64,000 nt of DNA from Teichococcus oryzae (GCF_008386565.1 NZ_VUKA01000001.1:806001-870000); one strand, 5' to 3'. Shown: positions 17,260 through 27,725, numbered from the stretch's first letter. The notes: a model not told the origin generated them from the letters alone. Numbers and translations are program-made.

Positions 17260-17799
17260 ATGCTGCGCCTGATCCCCAACGCCATCACCCTGGCGCGGCT
17301 TTGCGCGGTGCCGGCCACGGTCTGGCTGATCCTGCATGACAGCCTGGACCTCGCCTTTTTCCTGTTCGCCGCCGCCGGCCTGTCCGATGCGCTGGATGGC
17401 TGGCTGGCGCGGCGGTGGAACGCCCAGTCGCCCCTGGGCGCGATGCTGGATCCCGTGGCCGACAAGGCCTTGCTGGTTTGCAGCTACCTTTGCCTCGGCT
17501 GGCGGGACGTCCTGCCGGACTGGCTGGCCATTCTGGTGGTGTTCCGCGACGTGGTGATCGTGGGCGGCGTGGGGCTGCTGGCGGTGCTGGGCCAGCCGCC
17601 GCGCATGGCGCCCTCCATGCTGTCCAAGTGCAACACGGTGGCGCAGATCCTGCTGGCCGCCCTGGCCCTGGCGACAGCCGGCTTCGGCCTGCCGGATGCC
17701 GGGCTGCTCGGGCTGCTGATCGTGGTTGTGGCGGTCACCACGACCCTGTCGGGCCTGGCCTATTTCGCCCAGGCCCTGCGGCGGGGGGCGGCGCCGTGA
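17260..17799 (+). CDS. CDP-alcohol phosphatidyltransferase family protein (PgsA-like)
   Basis: An inner-membrane enzyme that joins a CDP-activated lipid to an alcohol. The complete CDP-alcohol phosphotransferase signature is present: D43, D46-G47, A50-R51, G60, D64 and D68 ([12 protein letters not shown]...GAMLDPVAD). There are about five or six hydrophobic segments in 179 residues. It resembles PgsA-type (phosphatidylglycerophosphate) enzymes, but the acceptor alcohol cannot be assigned, and the housekeeping PgsA may lie elsewhere. ATG 17260 fits the usual family N-terminus ([11 protein letters not shown]); GTG at 17230 would overlap the DUF2066 gene. Its stop overlaps the next start (GTGA). 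Confidence 0.85.
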   Translation: MLRLIPNAITLARLCAVPATVWLILHDSLDLAFFLFAAAGLSDALDGWLARRWNAQSPLGAMLDPVADKALLVCSYLCLGWRDVLPDWLAILVVFRDVVIVGGVGLLAVLGQPPRMAPSMLSKCNTVAQILLAALALATAGFGLPDAGLLGLLIVVVAVTTTLSGLAYFAQALRRGAAP

Positions 17800-18992
17800 C
17801 CATGCCGACGGCGCCCTCCGGCAGCCATGATCCCCTGCTGCCCGCCACCCGGACCGCGGCGCCGCCGATCGCGGCGCCCGCCCGGCCGGTGCGGCCACCT
17901 GGCCCGCCGCCGCGCACCGCCACGCGGGGTCAGCGCATCGCACTGGTGCTGGGCCTGCTGGCCGCAATCCTGTTTCTGCTCTGGCTGTTCTCGGCGATCC
18001 TGACGCCCTTCGTGCTGGCGGCCTGCGTCGCCTATTTCCTGGACCCGGTGGCGACGCGGCTGCAGCGCCTCGGCCTGCCGCGCGGGTTGGGCTCGCTGCT
18101 GCTGATCACCACGCTGATGGCCCTGGCGCTGCTGGCGCTGCTGCTGCTCTACCCGCTGATCATTTCCCAGGTCGGCACGCTGCTGGCGCGGCTGCCCAGC
18201 TACATCGCCGGCGTCGGCGCCGCGATGCAGGAGGCGGTGCAGGCGCTGGAGCAGCGCTTCGGCCCGGAGGTGCTCGACACCCGCCTGCGCGACCTCGCCG
18301 TCAGCCAGCTCGGCGCCATACTGAGCTTCCTCGGCACGGCGGCGACGCGGCTGATCGGCGGCGGCTATGCGCTGTTCTCCGTCTTCACCCTGGTTGTGGT
18401 GACGCCGGTGGTGGCCTTCTACCTGCTGCGCGACTGGCCCAGCATCATGCTCCGCATAGAACGCTGCCTGCCGCGCCGCTATGCCGCCACGCTGCGGCAG
18501 CTGGCGCGTGATACCGACCGGGTGCTGTCCGCCTGGCTGCGCGGTCAGCTGCTGTGCTGCGCGCTGCTTGCCGTGTATTACGCGTTCGGGCTTTCGGCCG
18601 TCGGGCTGGAGCTGGGCCTGATCGTCGGCCTGACCTCCGGGCTGCTTTCCTTTATCCCCTATGTCGGCTCGATGACCGGGCTGGGCACGGCGCTGCTGCT
18701 GGCGGTGGGCCAGTTCGGCACCTGGAGCGGGGTGGCGATGGTGGCGGCGGTGTTCGTGACCGGGCAGGTGGTGGAAGGCTACATCATCTATCCCCGGCTG
18801 CTGGGCGACCGGGTGGAACTGCACGCCGTCTGGGTGATCTTCGCGCTGTTCGCCGGCGGCGTCGCCTTCGGCTTCCTGGGTGTGCTGCTGGCGGTGCCCA
18901 TGGCGGCGGCCATCGGCGTGCTGGCCCGCTACTGGCTGCGCCGCTATCTGGAGAGCCCCCTCTACCTCGACCCGCCACGGACGGGTGAGTAG
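17796..18992 (+). CDS. AI-2E family (PerM/YdiK-type) membrane transporter
   Basis: A 398-residue polytopic protein with about eight membrane segments after a Pro-rich cytoplasmic N-terminus (about residues 1-45). The family core GQLLCCALLAVYYAFGLSAVGLELG, FIPYVGSMTGLG and the C-terminal EGYIIYPRLLGDRVELHAVWVIFALFAGG identify the AI-2E superfamily. Members include quorum-signal exporters and ion antiporters, so an autoinducer role should not be assumed. GTG 17796 overlaps the previous stop and has a G-run 7 nt upstream; ATG 17802 is an alternative. It lies directly before hda. Confidence 0.87.
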   Translation: MTMPTAPSGSHDPLLPATRTAAPPIAAPARPVRPPGPPPRTATRGQRIALVLGLLAAILFLLWLFSAILTPFVLAACVAYFLDPVATRLQRLGLPRGLGSLLLITTLMALALLALLLLYPLIISQVGTLLARLPSYIAGVGAAMQEAVQALEQRFGPEVLDTRLRDLAVSQLGAILSFLGTAATRLIGGGYALFSVFTLVVVTPVVAFYLLRDWPSIMLRIERCLPRRYAATLRQLARDTDRVLSAWLRGQLLCCALLAVYYAFGLSAVGLELGLIVGLTSGLLSFIPYVGSMTGLGTALLLAVGQFGTWSGVAMVAAVFVTGQVVEGYIIYPRLLGDRVELHAVWVIFALFAGGVAFGFLGVLLAVPMAAAIGVLARYWLRRYLESPLYLDPPRTGE

Positions 18993-19002
18993 AAGGGAGG
19001 CC

Positions 19003-19728
19003 ATGCCTGCCGGCACCACCCAGCTCGTCCTGCCGCTCGACCTTCCCGTGATGTTCCGGGGCGAGGTGCTGCCCGACCGCTCCAATGCCGAGGCGCGGAC
19101 ATGGCTGGCGCGGGTGGAGGAATGGCCGGTCGGCCGCCTCGCGCTGTTCGGGCCGGAAGGGGTGGGCAAGTCCCACCTGTTGCAGCGCCAGGCCGAGGCG
19201 CATGGCTGGCGCATGCTGTCCGGCCCCGCCCTGCGCGGCGTGCCGGAGCCGGCGCCCACCGCCCTGGACGATGCCGACGCGGTGGCTGAGGAAGCGGCGC
19301 TATTCCACCTGATCAATGCCTGCGCCGCGCAGCGCCTGCCGCTGCTGCTGGCCGGACGCGCGCCGCCCTCCCGCTGGCCGGTGCGCTTGCCGGATCTGCA
19401 AAGCCGGCTGCGGGCCACCACGGCCGTGGGCATCGCCGAGCCTTCGGACGCGCTGCTCGCCACCCTGCTGGCCCGCCACTTCGCCGAGCGCCAGCTGCGG
19501 GTGCCGGAAGCGGTGCAGGAATGGCTGCTCGCCCGGCTGCCGCGGGAAGCGGCGGCGGTGGCCATCGCCGCCGTCCGCCTGGACCGCGCCGCCCTGGCCG
19601 CGGGCGGGGCCGTGACCCGTGCCCTGGCGCGTGCCGCCCTGGCCGATTGGCCCGGTTTCCAGGGCTTTGATGACGTTTCAATGGAACCCGCCGAGCTTTC
19701 CTCGCCCGGTGCGCCGGCCTTGCTATAA
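19003..19728 (+). CDS. hda: HdaA-like regulatory inactivator of DnaA
   Basis: A short AAA+ protein of 241 residues related to DnaA domain III but lacking the DNA-binding domain, as in Hda/HdaA. The N-terminal TQLVLPLDLP matches the beta-clamp-binding QLxL(D/P)L motif. Walker A is GPEGVGKS (50-57), Walker B lies around ALDDAD, and sensor residues lie in RLRATTAVGIAEPSD. HdaA with the sliding clamp stimulates DnaA-ATP hydrolysis, limiting replication initiation. A strong AGAAGGGAGG precedes the ATG. It is followed 9 bp later by ppk1. Confidence 0.85.
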   Translation: MPAGTTQLVLPLDLPVMFRGEVLPDRSNAEARTWLARVEEWPVGRLALFGPEGVGKSHLLQRQAEAHGWRMLSGPALRGVPEPAPTALDDADAVAEEAALFHLINACAAQRLPLLLAGRAPPSRWPVRLPDLQSRLRATTAVGIAEPSDALLATLLARHFAERQLRVPEAVQEWLLARLPREAAAVAIAAVRLDRAALAAGGAVTRALARAALADWPGFQGFDDVSMEPAELSSPGAPALL

Positions 19729-19737
19729 GCTGCGGCC

Positions 19738-22002
19738 ATGGACACTGACGCTCCGGCCGCCATCAGCCGCGGCACCGCCCCCGCTTCCGCCCGCACCGGC
19801 GCGGCGGCCGAGCCCATGCCGGCGCGCGGGCAGGAGCCTGCCCCCGCCATCGCGATGAACGCCCCGGAGCGCTTCATCAACCGTGAACTATCCTGGCTCG
19901 ATTTCAATGCCCGCGTGCTGGAGGAGGCGGCCAACCCGAACCACCCGCTGCTGGAGCGGCTGCGCTTCGTGGCGATTTCCGCCTCCAACCTGGACGAGTT
20001 CTATTCCGTCCGCGTCGCCGGGCTGGTGGGGCAGGAGCGGGCGGGCATCCAGCCTTCCTCGCCGGACGGGCTGACGCCGGGCCAGCAGCTTTCCGCCATC
20101 CATGCCCGCGCCGCCGCGCTGATCGACGAGCAGCAGGCCACCTGGCGCAGCCTGCGCACCCAGATGCGGGAAGCGGGGCTGATCGTCTGCGGCCTCGACG
20201 AACTCGCCGAGATGGACCGTGCCTGGCTCGAATCCTACTTCCTGGAGCGCATCTTCCCGGTGCTGACGCCGCTGGCGGTGGACCCAGCGCATCCATTCCC
20301 CTTCATCAGCAACCTCGCGCTCTGCATGGTGCTGAAGCTGGTGCGGGAGGAGGATGGCGGCACCATGCGCGCCCTGCTGCCCCTGCCGTCGCAGATCGAG
20401 CGCTTCATCCGCCTGCCGGCCGCCGAGGACGCGCCGCAGATCACCCCCGGCACCGGCCCGATCCGCTTCCTGCGCCTGGAAGACCTGATCACCCTGTTCC
20501 TGCCCCGCCTGTTCCCCGGCTACATCAATGCGGAGCAGGGGATGTTCCGGCTGATCCGCGACACGGATGTGGAATTCGAGGAGGAAGCGGAGGACCTCGT
20601 CCGCTCCTATGAAAGCGCCTTGAAGCGCCGCCGCCGCGGCCGCGCGATCCAGCTTTCGGTGGAAGCCAACATGGCCGCCGACCTGGTGGATTTCGTGGTG
20701 GAGGAGCTGGATGCCCCACGTGCCGAGATCTTCGTGGTGGAAGGGCTGCTCGGCCTCGCCGACCTGAAGAAGCTGATCGTCGATGACCGGCCCGACCTGC
20801 TGTTCACGCCCTACACGCCGCGCTTCCCCGAGCGCATCCTGGATTTTGGCGGCGATTGCTTCGCCGCGATCCGCGCCAAGGACATCGTCGTCCACCACCC
20901 CTACGAATCCTTCGACGTGGTGGTGCAGTTCCTGCGGCAGGCGGCGCGCGACCCCAGCGTGGTCGCGATCAAGCAGACCCTCTACCGCACCAGCCGCGAC
21001 AGCCCGATCGCCCGCGCGCTGATCGAGGCGTCGGAGCTCGGCAAGTCGGTCACCGCCATGGTGGAGCTGAAGGCGCGCTTCGACGAGGAGCGCAACATCG
21101 CCCTGGCGCGCGAGCTGGAGGCGGCGGGCGTCCAGGTCGTCTATGGCTTCGTGGATCTGAAGACCCACGCCAAGGTGTCTCTGGTGGTGCGGCGGGAAGC
21201 GGGCTCGCTGCGCTCCTACGCGCATTTCGGCACCGGCAACTACCATCCCGTCACCGCCCGCATCTATACCGACCTCAGCTACTTCACCGCCGAGCCCGCC
21301 CTGACGCGGGATGCGCAGAAGCTGTTTAACTACATGACCGGCTATGCCCGGCCGGAGGCGATGGACAAGCTGGCCTTTTCCCCGCTGACCATCCGCCCGG
21401 CGCTGCTCAGCCTGATCGAGGCCGAGATCGCCCATGCCCAGGAAGGCCGCGCGGGCGGCATCTGGCTGAAGATGAACTCCCTGGTCGACGAGGCGCTGAT
21501 CGATGCGCTGTACCGGGCCAGCCAAGCCGGCGTGAAGGTGGACTGCGTGGTGCGCGGCATCTGCTGCCTGCGCCCCGGTGTGCCCGGCCTTTCGGACCAC
21601 ATCCGGGTGAAGTCCATCGTCGGGCGCTTCCTGGAGCATTCGCGCATCTACATCTTCGGCAATGGCCACCGGCTGCCGTCGCGGCGGGCGCGGGTGTTCA
21701 TCTCCTCCGCGGACTGGATGGCCCGCAACATGGACTGGCGGGTCGAGACCATGGTGCCGGTGGAGAACGCCACGGTCCACGCGCAGATCCTGGACCAGAT
21801 CATGGTCACCAACCTGAAGGACACGGCGCAGTCCTGGCAGCTGCGGCCCGATGGTTCCTGGCGCCGGCTGCCGACGGGCTCGCAACCAATTTCGGCGCAC
21901 GAGTATTTCATGACCAATCCGTCGCTGTCCGGCCGCGGCAGCGCGCTGAAGCGGAGCAACGCCACGGTTCGCCGCCGCCAGGACCGCGTGGCGCAGGACT
22001 GA
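19738..22002 (+). CDS. ppk1: Polyphosphate kinase 1
   Basis: PPK1 polymerises the ATP gamma-phosphate into inorganic polyphosphate. The 754-residue protein has the N-terminal [13 protein letters not shown] and [14 protein letters not shown] motifs, the head domain, and two PLD-like catalytic domains with KQTLYRTS, the HxK motif at H477 (KTHAKV), HFGTGNYH around 496-503, and the distal [17 protein letters not shown]. The first 40 residues are Ala/Pro-rich and outside the family core, so ATG at 19855 (MNAPERF) is an alternative start. It lies directly between hda and ppx. Confidence 0.94.
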   Translation: MDTDAPAAISRGTAPASARTGAAAEPMPARGQEPAPAIAMNAPERFINRELSWLDFNARVLEEAANPNHPLLERLRFVAISASNLDEFYSVRVAGLVGQERAGIQPSSPDGLTPGQQLSAIHARAAALIDEQQATWRSLRTQMREAGLIVCGLDELAEMDRAWLESYFLERIFPVLTPLAVDPAHPFPFISNLALCMVLKLVREEDGGTMRALLPLPSQIERFIRLPAAEDAPQITPGTGPIRFLRLEDLITLFLPRLFPGYINAEQGMFRLIRDTDVEFEEEAEDLVRSYESALKRRRRGRAIQLSVEANMAADLVDFVVEELDAPRAEIFVVEGLLGLADLKKLIVDDRPDLLFTPYTPRFPERILDFGGDCFAAIRAKDIVVHHPYESFDVVVQFLRQAARDPSVVAIKQTLYRTSRDSPIARALIEASELGKSVTAMVELKARFDEERNIALARELEAAGVQVVYGFVDLKTHAKVSLVVRREAGSLRSYAHFGTGNYHPVTARIYTDLSYFTAEPALTRDAQKLFNYMTGYARPEAMDKLAFSPLTIRPALLSLIEAEIAHAQEGRAGGIWLKMNSLVDEALIDALYRASQAGVKVDCVVRGICCLRPGVPGLSDHIRVKSIVGRFLEHSRIYIFGNGHRLPSRRARVFISSADWMARNMDWRVETMVPVENATVHAQILDQIMVTNLKDTAQSWQLRPDGSWRRLPTGSQPISAHEYFMTNPSLSGRGSALKRSNATVRRRQDRVAQD

Positions 22003-22030
22003 TCCGTCTACCACAGGGAACATCACCATC

Positions 22031-23554
22031 TTGGACATCAATGCCCCCGCCTCCGCGGCCGATCTGTCCCATCCGCGGCGCAGCGGCATCGTGGATCTGG
22101 GTTCCAACTCGGTTCGCCTGGTGGTGTTCGAAGGTTCCGGCCGCAATCCGCTGGCCATCTTCAACGAGAAGGCGGTCCTTGGCCTCGGGCGCGGGCTGCA
22201 GAACACCGGCAAGCTGAACGAGCAGGCGGTGCCGCAGGCCCTGACGGTGCTGGAACGCTACGCCGCCGTGGCGCGCGGCATGGGCGTCGCGCCGTTGGAA
22301 GTGCTGGCCACCGCCGCCGTGCGCGACGCGGAGAATGGTCCGGCCTTTGCCGCCGCCATCGCCGAGCGCATGCCGGGCGTGCCGATCCGGATCCTGAAAG
22401 GGGAGGAGGAGGCGTCGCTGTCCGCCGATGGCGTGCTGCTGGGCTTCCCCGAGGCGGATGGCATCCTGGGTGATCTCGGTGGCGGGTCGCTGGAGGTGGT
22501 GGAACTGACGCAGGGGCGGCCTGGCGCCACCGCCTCCCTGTCGCTGGGCGCTATCCGGCTGGCCGACAAGGCGGCTGGCGATGTCGGCAGGGCCCGCGGC
22601 ATCGCCGAGGCGGAGATGGCGAAGCAGCCCTGGCTGGCGCATGGCAAGGATCGCGACCTGTATCTGGTTGGCGGCGCCTGGCGCGCGATCGCCAAGATCC
22701 ACATCGCCCAGACGGCCTACCCGCTGTCCATCGTTCATCATTACGTGATGCCGCGGGAGGAGGTCCGCGATCTTTGCGGGGTGCTGACGGCCGCCACCCG
22801 CCGCACGCTGGAACGACTGCCCGGCGCCCCCTCCAAGCGCCTGCAGGACCTGCCTTTCGCCGCCGTGGCGCTGCGCCGCCTGCTGCGCGCCACCGGTGCC
22901 CGCCGCGTGGTGTTCAGCGCCAACGGGTTGCGGGAAGGCTGGTACGCCCGGCACCTCGATGCTGCCGTGCGGGCCGAGGACCCGCTGCTGGCGGCGGGGC
23001 GGGAGATGGCCCTGCGCTTCGCCCGCGACCCGGCGATGCCGGCGGTGCTGGCTGCCTGGACCGCGCCGATCTTCGCGGGCGAGACGCAGGCCAGCGCGGC
23101 GCTGCGGCACGCGGCCTGCTGGCTTTCCGACATCGGCAGCCATGACCACCCGGATTACCGTGCCGAGCAAAGCTTCCTGCGCGTCCTGCGGCAGCCCGGC
23201 ATCGGCCTCGACCACCATGAGCGCGCCTTTCTCGCCCTCGCCGTGGCGCTGCGTTACGAGCCGGAGCTGGACGCCGCCTGGCTGGGCACCGCGCGCGCCC
23301 TGCTGGACAGTGGATCGCAGCGGCGGGCGGAGATGCTGGGGGCGGCGCTGCGGCTGGCCTACACCCTGTCGGGCGGCACGCCGACGCTGCTGCGCGATAC
23401 CGAGCTGCAGCTCGGCGCAGACAGGCTGACCTTGCGGCTGGTGGAAGGCGGCGGCCTGTTCGCCGGCGACAGCGTGCAGCGCCGGGTGGAGGCGCTGGCC
23501 GCCGTTCTGGGCCTTGCCGCCACGGTGGAGGTCGCTCCCGAAGCGGCGCGCTGA
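22031..23554 (+). CDS. ppx: Exopolyphosphatase/guanosine pentaphosphatase (Ppx/GppA)
   Basis: A 507-residue ASKHA-fold phosphatase that degrades polyphosphate from the end and may also hydrolyse pppGpp. Family motifs are visible: IVDLGSNSVRLVVF near residue 20, TAAVRDA, ILKGEEEASLSADG and LGDLGGGSLEVVEL. The C-terminal half contains the helical HD-like extension of long Ppx proteins. TTG at 22031 is the only sensible start, with AGGGAA 10 nt upstream. It lies 28 bp after ppk1, so synthesis and breakdown of polyphosphate are co-transcribed. Confidence 0.9.
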   Translation: MDINAPASAADLSHPRRSGIVDLGSNSVRLVVFEGSGRNPLAIFNEKAVLGLGRGLQNTGKLNEQAVPQALTVLERYAAVARGMGVAPLEVLATAAVRDAENGPAFAAAIAERMPGVPIRILKGEEEASLSADGVLLGFPEADGILGDLGGGSLEVVELTQGRPGATASLSLGAIRLADKAAGDVGRARGIAEAEMAKQPWLAHGKDRDLYLVGGAWRAIAKIHIAQTAYPLSIVHHYVMPREEVRDLCGVLTAATRRTLERLPGAPSKRLQDLPFAAVALRRLLRATGARRVVFSANGLREGWYARHLDAAVRAEDPLLAAGREMALRFARDPAMPAVLAAWTAPIFAGETQASAALRHAACWLSDIGSHDHPDYRAEQSFLRVLRQPGIGLDHHERAFLALAVALRYEPELDAAWLGTARALLDSGSQRRAEMLGAALRLAYTLSGGTPTLLRDTELQLGADRLTLRLVEGGGLFAGDSVQRRVEALAAVLGLAATVEVAPEAAR

Positions 23555-23555
23555 A

Positions 23556-23580
23556 GCGGCTTCCGCGCGAAGGAAGCCGC
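23556..23580. terminator. Bidirectional terminator between ppx and rnd
   Basis: GCGGCTTCC and GGAAGCCGC form a perfect 9-bp stem with a 7-nt loop, 1 bp past the ppx stop. It has no T-run. A second hairpin (CCCGGGC / GCCCGGG, 23594-23611) follows and includes the rnd stop codon. Confidence 0.55.
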
Positions 23581-23601
23581 CCCGGACCTCCCGCCCGGGC
23601 C

Positions 23602-24789
23602 TCAGCCCGGGATCAGCTTCACCTTCCGGCCCTCGACGCCCAGCGCCAGCCGGCCATTCTTCAGCGCCAGGGCGGATTGCCCGAACACCTGCCGGCGCCA
23701 GCCATGCAGCGCCGGGACGGACGGCTCCGATTCGCTCGCCAGCCGCTCCAGCTCGTCGGAGCTGGCGATGAGGCGCGGCGCCACATGGTGTTCCTCGGCC
23801 TTGGCGGCCAGCAGCACCTTCAGCAGGGCGATCAGCGCGGGGGAGGCGGGCGTGCCCTGGTTGAGCGCCTGGCGCGGCGGCTCCGGCAGGTCCGACTCCG
23901 GCAATTCGCGCGCGGTGGCCAGCGCGGCCAGCAGGCCGGCACCGGCCTTGCCCTCGGCGAAGCCCTTGGTGATGCCCCGGGCGCGGGAAAGCTCGGCGGC
24001 GGTGGCGGGCTGCGTCGCCGCGATCTCCAGCAGCGTCTCATCCCGCACCAGGCGCTGGCGGGGAATGTTGACGCGCTGCGCTTCCCGTTCCCGCCAGGCG
24101 GCGGCGGCGCGGATGGCGGCGAGGTAGCGGCGGTTGGCGGTGCGCGGCTTCAGCCGCTCCCAGGCGGTTTCCGGGTCCTGGCGATAGGTGGCCGGGTCCA
24201 TCAGCTCGGCCATTTCCTCGGCCACCCAGGACAGGCGGCCATCCTGCGTCAGCCGTTCCACCAGCGCGGTGTAGACGCGGCGCAGATGGGTCACGTCGGC
24301 AGCGGCATAGGCGACCTGCGCCGCGGAAAGCGGCCGCGCCGACCAGTCGCTGAAGCGGTGCGCCTTGTCGATCGAGGCGCCGGCCAGGCCGCGCACCAGG
24401 CTGTCATAGGAAGCCTGGTCCCCGAAGCCGGCCACCATGGCCGCCACCTGGGTGTCGAACAGCGGGCGTGGCGGTGCGCCGAAGCGCAGGATGCAGATTT
24501 CCACATCCTGGCGGGCGGCGTGGAACACTTTGGTCACCGCCGGGTCGGCGAACAGTTCCCCAAGCGGAGCAAGGTCGATCCCCTCCGCCTGGGCGTCGAT
24601 CACGGCGACGTCCTCCCGCCCGCCGAGCTGCACCACGCACAGCTCCGGCCAATAGGTCTTTTCCCGCATGAATTCGGTGTCGACCGTGACGAAGGGCTCG
24701 GCGCGCAGGCGGGCGCACAGTTCGGCAAGCGCCTCGGTGGTGGTGATCAGGACCGGGTCGGCGTCCTGGGCCTGGTTGCGTCGGCTCAT
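23602..24789 (-). CDS. rnd: Ribonuclease D
   Basis: A 3'-5' exoribonuclease of the DEDD family involved in tRNA 3' maturation. Exo I is FVTVDTEFMRE (D37, E39), Exo II lies in the VFHAARQDVEI segment, and Exo III is YAAADVTHLRRVY. The C-terminal region (about 210-380) corresponds to HRDC domains (IPRQRLVRDETLLEIA). The 395-residue length is typical. It is convergent with ppx and divergent from aspS. The N-terminal nine residues are loosely conserved, so the exact start is less sure. Confidence 0.93.
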   Translation of the reverse strand: MSRRNQAQDADPVLITTTEALAELCARLRAEPFVTVDTEFMREKTYWPELCVVQLGGREDVAVIDAQAEGIDLAPLGELFADPAVTKVFHAARQDVEICILRFGAPPRPLFDTQVAAMVAGFGDQASYDSLVRGLAGASIDKAHRFSDWSARPLSAAQVAYAAADVTHLRRVYTALVERLTQDGRLSWVAEEMAELMDPATYRQDPETAWERLKPRTANRRYLAAIRAAAAWREREAQRVNIPRQRLVRDETLLEIAATQPATAAELSRARGITKGFAEGKAGAGLLAALATARELPESDLPEPPRQALNQGTPASPALIALLKVLLAAKAEEHHVAPRLIASSDELERLASESEPSVPALHGWRRQVFGQSALALKNGRLALGVEGRKVKLIPG

Positions 24790-24870
24790 GCGGAAGGGTT
24801 TAGCGAAGCCGCGCTGCGCCGCAAAGTGCGGCGGTTCCGCCGCTTTCCTGGCCTCCCTTGGGGGTTTCCC

Positions 24871-24876
24871 TTGACA
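24871..24876 (+). promoter_or_regulatory. -35-like TTGACA upstream of aspS
   Basis: A consensus TTGACA lies 63 bp before the aspS ATG in the 149-bp divergent rnd/aspS spacer. At 17-bp spacing the -10 would be CCTTCT, a poor match, so only the -35 element is supported. Confidence 0.4.
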
Positions 24877-24938
24877 GCGGCGGGTCTGGCGCCCCTTCTG
24901 CGGCCCTTTCCGTCCGAGCCTCGGGGTTGAACTGATCC

Positions 24939-26741
24939 ATGCACGCCTACCGCACCCACACCTGCGGCGCGCTGCGCGCCAGCGACGCGGGGCAGACCGC
25001 CCGCCTTTCCGGCTGGGTGCACCGCAAGCGCGACCATGGTGGCCTGTTGTTCATCGATCTGCGCGATCATTACGGCATCACGCAATGCGTCTTTCCCGCC
25101 GGTTCGGAGGTGTTCGCCCAGGCTGATGCAATCCGTCCCGAAAGCGTGATCACCGTCACCGGCGAGGTCGTGGCGCGCGAGGGGGCCACGGTGAACGACA
25201 AGCTGCCCACCGGCGCCATCGAGCTGCGGGTGAAGGCGCTGGAGGTGCAGTCTCACGCCGATGTGCTGCCGATCCAGGTGGCGGGTGAGCAGGAATTCCC
25301 CGAGGATTTGCGGCTCCGCTACCGCTTCCTGGACCTGCGGCGCGAGAAGCAGCACCGCAACATCATGCTGCGCGCGGGCGTCATCGCCTCCATCCGCCGC
25401 CGCATGATCGAGCAGGGCTTCACCGAGTTCCAGACGCCGATCCTGACGGCCTCCTCCCCCGAGGGCGCGCGCGACTTCCTGGTGCCGTCGCGCAACCACC
25501 CCGGTACCTTCTACGCCCTGCCGCAGGCGCCGCAGCAGTTCAAGCAGCTGGCCATGGTGGCGGGCTTCGACCGCTACTTCCAGATCGCCCCCTGCTTCCG
25601 CGACGAGGCCAGCCGCGCCGACCGCTCGCCCGGCGAGTTCTACCAGCTCGACTTCGAGATGAGCTTCGTCACCCAGGAAGACGTCTTCGCGGCGATCGAG
25701 CCGGTGATGGAAGGCGTGTTCAACGAGTTCGGCAATGGCCGCAAGGTGACGCCGGCCCCGTTCCCGCGCATCGCCTATGACACGGCGATGCTGGAATACG
25801 GCTCGGACAAGCCGGACCTGCGGAACCCGCTGAAGATCACGGATGTGACGGAAGCCTTCCGCGATTCCGGCTTCGGGCTGTTCTCCAAGGTGGTGGCCTC
25901 GGGTGGCATCGTCCGCGCCATTCCGGCGCCGGGCGCGGCGGGCAACCCGCGCGGCTTCTTCGACAAGCTGAACGAATGGGCCCGCGCCGAGGGCGCCGGC
26001 GGCCTGGGCTATATCCAGTTCGCCGCCGAGGGGCCCAAGGGCCCCATCGCCAAGAACCTGGAGGCCGAGCGCGTCGAGGCCATCCGGAGCGCCTGCAACC
26101 TCCAGCCGGGCGATGCGGTCTTCTTCGCCGCCGGCAAGAAGGACGAGACGCCGAAATTCGCCGGCAAGGTCCGCACCAAGCTGGGCGAGGAGCTGGGGCT
26201 GATCGAGCAGGGCGAGTTCCGCTTCTGCTGGATCGTCGATTTCCCGATGTACGAGCTGAACGAGGAAACCAAGCAGGTCGATTTCAGCCACAACCCCTTC
26301 TCCATGCCGCAGGGTGGGCTGGAGGCGCTGAACTCCATGGACCCGCTGGAGATCAAGGCCTTCCAGTACGACATCGTTTGCAACGGCATCGAGCTGTCTT
26401 CCGGCGCCATCCGCAACCACCGCCCGGACATCATGATCCGCGCCTTCGAGATCGCGGGCTACACGGCGCAGGATGTCGAGGAGCGCTTCGGCGGCATGCT
26501 GAACGCCTTCCGCTACGGCGCGCCGCCGCATGGCGGCTCGGCCCCCGGCATCGACCGCATGGTGATGCTGCTGGCCGATGAGCCCAACATCCGCGAGGTC
26601 ATCCTGTTCCCGCTGAACCAGCAGGGGCAGGACCTGATGATGGGCGCCCCGGCGGCCGTGGAGCCCGCGCGGCTTAAAGAACTGTCCATCAGGCTGGATC
26701 TGCCGCCGGCCAAGGGTGCCGCGGCGCCGAAATCTTCCTAA
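24939..26741 (+). CDS. aspS: Aspartyl-tRNA synthetase
   Basis: A class IIb synthetase of 600 residues. It has an N-terminal OB-fold anticodon-binding domain ([21 protein letters not shown]), motif 2 in the [19 protein letters not shown] region, a bacterial insertion (GAD) domain, and motif 3 in [18 protein letters not shown]. It charges tRNA-Asp. In many alphaproteobacteria lacking AsnRS/GlnRS it is non-discriminating and also charges tRNA-Asn; that cannot be decided from this window. It stands alone as a single promoter unit, with eipB 71 bp downstream on the same strand. Confidence 0.97.
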   Translation: MHAYRTHTCGALRASDAGQTARLSGWVHRKRDHGGLLFIDLRDHYGITQCVFPAGSEVFAQADAIRPESVITVTGEVVAREGATVNDKLPTGAIELRVKALEVQSHADVLPIQVAGEQEFPEDLRLRYRFLDLRREKQHRNIMLRAGVIASIRRRMIEQGFTEFQTPILTASSPEGARDFLVPSRNHPGTFYALPQAPQQFKQLAMVAGFDRYFQIAPCFRDEASRADRSPGEFYQLDFEMSFVTQEDVFAAIEPVMEGVFNEFGNGRKVTPAPFPRIAYDTAMLEYGSDKPDLRNPLKITDVTEAFRDSGFGLFSKVVASGGIVRAIPAPGAAGNPRGFFDKLNEWARAEGAGGLGYIQFAAEGPKGPIAKNLEAERVEAIRSACNLQPGDAVFFAAGKKDETPKFAGKVRTKLGEELGLIEQGEFRFCWIVDFPMYELNEETKQVDFSHNPFSMPQGGLEALNSMDPLEIKAFQYDIVCNGIELSSGAIRNHRPDIMIRAFEIAGYTAQDVEERFGGMLNAFRYGAPPHGGSAPGIDRMVMLLADEPNIREVILFPLNQQGQDLMMGAPAAVEPARLKELSIRLDLPPAKGAAAPKSS

Positions 26742-26812
26742 GTCAAGGTCGGCAGGCGCGGCGGGCAATCCGGCCCGCGCGCGCCAAGCCTTTCCAGGAA
26801 AAGGACCCTGCG

Positions 26813-27718
26813 ATGCGCCTGCGCGACACCATGACCGGAAGCCGGGCGGCGGGCCCCCGGGCAGCAGGAGCCTGGGCAGCGCTGTCGCTGGCGGCGGCGC
26901 TGGCCCTCGGCCAGGCGGCCTCGCCGGCCCGGGCCGCGCAGCCCGCCGCCCTTCCGGCCGCAAATGCGCAGGTGTCTCCGCAATCGATGGTGTCGCACCG
27001 CGCCGCCTACAAGCTGAACCTCGACCGGGTGCGGCAGGGTGGCGAGGTGATCGGCGCCGAGGGCGCAATGCTGTTCGAGGTGCTTGATGCCTGCGACGGC
27101 TGGACCACCCGCCAGCGCCTGCAGCTGACCGTGGCGGACCGCGCGGGCTCGCTGGTGGAAACCGCCTCCGATTATTCCACCTGGGAAAGCAAGGATGGCA
27201 AGCGCCTGCGCTTCACCCTGACGCAAACGGCGCAGGGCGCGGTGACCCAGCGCATCAGCGGCGAGGCGGAGCTGAAGGGCGAGGGACAGGATGGCGTTGT
27301 CCGCTACGAGGCGCCGGCGCAGGCGCAGGTGGCGCTGCAGCCCGGAACGCTTCTGCCCATGGCCCACACCATCCGTTCCCTGGAAATGGCGCGCACCGGC
27401 AAGCGCCTGCTGGTGTCGCCCCTGTTCGATGGCACCAGCGAGGATGGCGCGCAGGACAGCACCACCGTGCTGTCCGGCTGGACCGAGCCCCGGCCCGAGG
27501 CACGCTTTCCTTTGCTGGCCAACCAGGGCAGCGCCCGCATGCGCATCGCCTTCTTCAACCAGGGCGCGGCGGGCAGCGCGGGCGCGGCCGCGCCGGAATA
27601 TGAGGTCGGGCTCCGCTATTACGCCAATGGCGTGGCCGACGAGATGAACATGGATTTCGGGGATTTCGCGGTAAATGCCGTGCTGCAAAGCCTCGATTCG
27701 CTGCCGGGCGGCTGCTGA
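26813..27718 (+). CDS. EipB-like periplasmic envelope-integrity protein (DUF1849)
   Basis: A 301-residue exported protein with a signal peptide (hydrophobic about 20-40, ending ARAAQ). The mature part matches the EipB/DUF1849 family, which forms a spiral beta-barrel in the alphaproteobacterial periplasm: SHRAAYKLNLDR near the start, GWTTRQRLQLTV, DYSTWESKDGKRLRF, and a C-terminal NMDFGDFAVNAVLQSL. Two cysteines, C94 and the final residue C301, occupy the places of the conserved disulfide. In Brucella the homologue is needed for envelope stress resistance. AGGAAAAGGA precedes the ATG. Confidence 0.85.
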   Translation: MRLRDTMTGSRAAGPRAAGAWAALSLAAALALGQAASPARAAQPAALPAANAQVSPQSMVSHRAAYKLNLDRVRQGGEVIGAEGAMLFEVLDACDGWTTRQRLQLTVADRAGSLVETASDYSTWESKDGKRLRFTLTQTAQGAVTQRISGEAELKGEGQDGVVRYEAPAQAQVALQPGTLLPMAHTIRSLEMARTGKRLLVSPLFDGTSEDGAQDSTTVLSGWTEPRPEARFPLLANQGSARMRIAFFNQGAAGSAGAAAPEYEVGLRYYANGVADEMNMDFGDFAVNAVLQSLDSLPGGC

Positions 27719-27725
27719 GGCGGGA

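Noticed and set aside
17796-18992. Autoinducer-2 exporter
   Set aside because: The AI-2E family name is historical. Most members do not export AI-2, and there is no luxS or other quorum gene near.
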